6,151 nt of DNA from Belnapia sp. (GTDB taxonomy: Bacteria; Pseudomonadota; Alphaproteobacteria; Acetobacterales; Acetobacteraceae): the NCBI GenBank assembly GCA_028291445.1, contig JAQGIA010000223.1, positions 1 to 6,151 of the forward strand, in the 5' to 3' direction. The notes beneath the pieces are model-generated. The model was not told where the DNA came from and did not search any database. It was given only the letters and a program-made list of their open reading frames with translations. Below are positions 4,965-6,151 of this stretch, in pieces. The position numbers and the translations under genes are program-made. How positions within the stretch are numbered: the stretch's first letter is position 1; each line of letters starts with the position of its first letter.

Positions 4965-6151
4965 GGTGAAGTCCCGCAAATCCAGCCCGCACAGCCCCTG
5001 CACCCCCCAATGCGCCGCATAGGCCCGGACCTGCGCGGCATAGGCCGGGTCCTCCGGAATCGCCGATGGCCAGAGCGGTGGGTTGAAGGTTGAGATGCCG
5101 TTGATGGTCGGCAGATGCAGCACCGCGGCCACCAGCATGGCCTCGGTATTGTGGTTGTAGGGATCGGCCACCGCCTCGCCGAAGCGGCTGCTGGTACGGG
5201 CAGCCGAGACGTAGAAGGCGCGGCATTCGGCCGGCGGGGCCGGGATGGCGGCGAGGCGGGCGGCTTCCTCGCGGCGGTCGAGGAACAGCGGCGCATAGCC
5301 ATTGGCCTGCTCGGCCAGCAGCAGGGCGACGAGGGCAGCCAGCGCCGCATGCGGCAGGCGGCGTGCCTCCGCCGCCAGCAGCGAGACCGCCAGCAGCACC
5401 ACCGGCAGGGTGAGGAATATCTGGTAGCGGGCGACGACGCGGGCGGCCTTGGCGCCGGGCAGATATCGGTAGACCAGGGACCAGGGGGTGACGCCGTCGA
5501 TCTGCAGGGTCAGCGCCCAGGTAACCAGCGTGCCGATGGCAAGCGCCCGCAGCAGGGCGACGCGCGGCGGTGGCGCGCTGCCGCCGCCGCGCCACAGCCA
5601 GACCAGGCTGGCGGCGAAGCCCAGCAGCAGCAGCGGGGGCAGGCCGGTCATGCGTTCCGACCAGGCGGGGAAGCCGGGGCGGAAGGTGTCGTTCATCAGG
5701 CGGACCAGCCAGCCCCAGAGGTAATTCGCCTCGCCGACATGGAAGGTGTCGAGCAGCGAGGGGACGTGCCGCAGCACATCGGCCCAGGGGTGCATGCCGG
5801 TCTCGGCGGCCTTGGGCAGATAGAGGCCGAGGAAGGGCAACTCGGCCGCCACGGCAACCAGCGCCAGCGCCAGCAGCGGCCAGGCCTGGGCCCCGATCGC
5901 CGCGACAAGCCGGTGCCGGGCGGGCGGGCCGGCCACCAGCAGCCAGGCGACCAGGGTGGCGCCGCCGAGGTAGGCGGCATACCAGGCCATGTAGAAGCCG
6001 GTCAGCAGGCAGGCGGCGAAGCCGAGCGCGAAGGCAGTGCCCCAGCCGAGCAACGCGGCACGGCGCCCGGCCAGCAGCGCCGCCAGCATCCCGTGCAGCA
6101 GCAGGGCGAGGACCGGGATGAAGCCGATGCTGAAGAGCTGCGCATGGCTGC
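4944..6151 (-). CDS. Multi-pass membrane protein, C-terminal part
   Basis: The frame is open through the right edge of the window (codons for SHAQLFSIGFIPVLALLLHG precede the ATG at 6089), so the start lies outside and about 401 residues are seen. Numbering from that ATG, hydrophobic segments occur at about 12-36 (LLGWGTAFALGFAACLLTGFYMAW), 37-53, 64-91, around 149-165, 181-195, 227-243 and 248-264, with a further one upstream of the ATG. The last ~110 residues are soluble and contain YNHNTEAMLVAAVLHLPTINGISTFNPPLW. The plan, with a loop reading YRYLPGAKAARVVARYQIFLTLPVV, resembles GT-C-like or YfhO-like integral membrane proteins that use lipid-linked sugars, but I see no catalytic motif and the family is not assigned. 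It is convergent with the TfoX-like gene and appears unrelated to the phn locus. Confidence 0.75.
   Translation of the reverse strand, partial: SHAQLFSIGFIPVLALLLHGMLAALLAGRRAALLGWGTAFALGFAACLLTGFYMAWYAAYLGGATLVAWLLVAGPPARHRLVAAIGAQAWPLLALALVAVAAELPFLGLYLPKAAETGMHPWADVLRHVPSLLDTFHVGEANYLWGWLVRLMNDTFRPGFPAWSERMTGLPPLLLLGFAASLVWLWRGGGSAPPPRVALLRALAIGTLVTWALTLQIDGVTPWSLVYRYLPGAKAARVVARYQIFLTLPVVLLAVSLLAAEARRLPHAALAALVALLLAEQANGYAPLFLDRREEAARLAAIPAPPAECRAFYVSAARTSSRFGEAVADPYNHNTEAMLVAAVLHLPTINGISTFNPPLWPSAIPEDPAYAAQVRAYAAHWGVQGLCGLDLRDFTWSPPPD

Noticed and set aside
3073..5595. An 840-codon open frame on the minus strand, and several other long frames opposite phnI, phnH and phnM.
   Set aside because: They lie antisense to well-recognised genes, have Arg/Pro/Ala-rich compositions typical of GC-rich shadow frames, and show no domain. 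The 840-codon frame crosses phnM, the TfoX-like gene and part of the membrane-protein gene in the wrong frame.

Overview
The window is a very GC-rich piece of a bacterial chromosome carrying part of a carbon-phosphorus (C-P) lyase locus for phosphonate use. The GC content, the protein sequences and the phnF/phnG divergent layout suggest an alphaproteobacterium, possibly of the Acetobacteraceae type. The lineage is an inference, because no rRNA or other taxonomic marker is present.

Minus strand, read right to left from about 2207 to 1: phnG, phnH, phnI, then the first seven codons of a gene that is almost certainly phnJ, cut by the left edge. PhnG-PhnH and PhnI-PhnJ overlap by ATGA, so this is a tightly coupled operon for the core complex. 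PhnI with PhnG, PhnH and (outside the window) PhnL joins phosphonate to the ribose of ATP. PhnJ then breaks the C-P bond.

Plus strand from 2285: phnF, a GntR/HutC-type repressor, followed 2 nt later by phnM, the ribose-1-phosphonate-5-triphosphate diphosphatase that acts between PhnI and PhnJ. The intergenic region between phnG and phnF (2208-2284) holds a palindrome, GTCTAGAC, placed in the spacer of a good phnG promoter and overlapping a plausible -35 for phnF. One bound repressor could therefore control both directions. The phnG transcript is predicted to start at or next to its ATG, i.e. leaderless.

To the right of phnM lie a small TfoX N-terminal-domain protein (plus strand) and, convergent to it, the C-terminal part of a large multi-pass membrane protein whose start lies beyond the right edge. 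Neither has an evident link to phosphonate metabolism.

The genes are ordinary C-P lyase components. The unusual part is a set of three local tandem amplifications inside the locus: a 15-bp repeat (five units) in the 5' end of phnF, a 27/30-bp hairpin-forming repeat (four units) in phnM, and a 26-bp duplication of the Shine-Dalgarno/start region before phnI that creates a decoy start and a 17-residue minicistron. I see no mobile element, CRISPR array, tRNA or rRNA, and no clearly novel multi-gene system.
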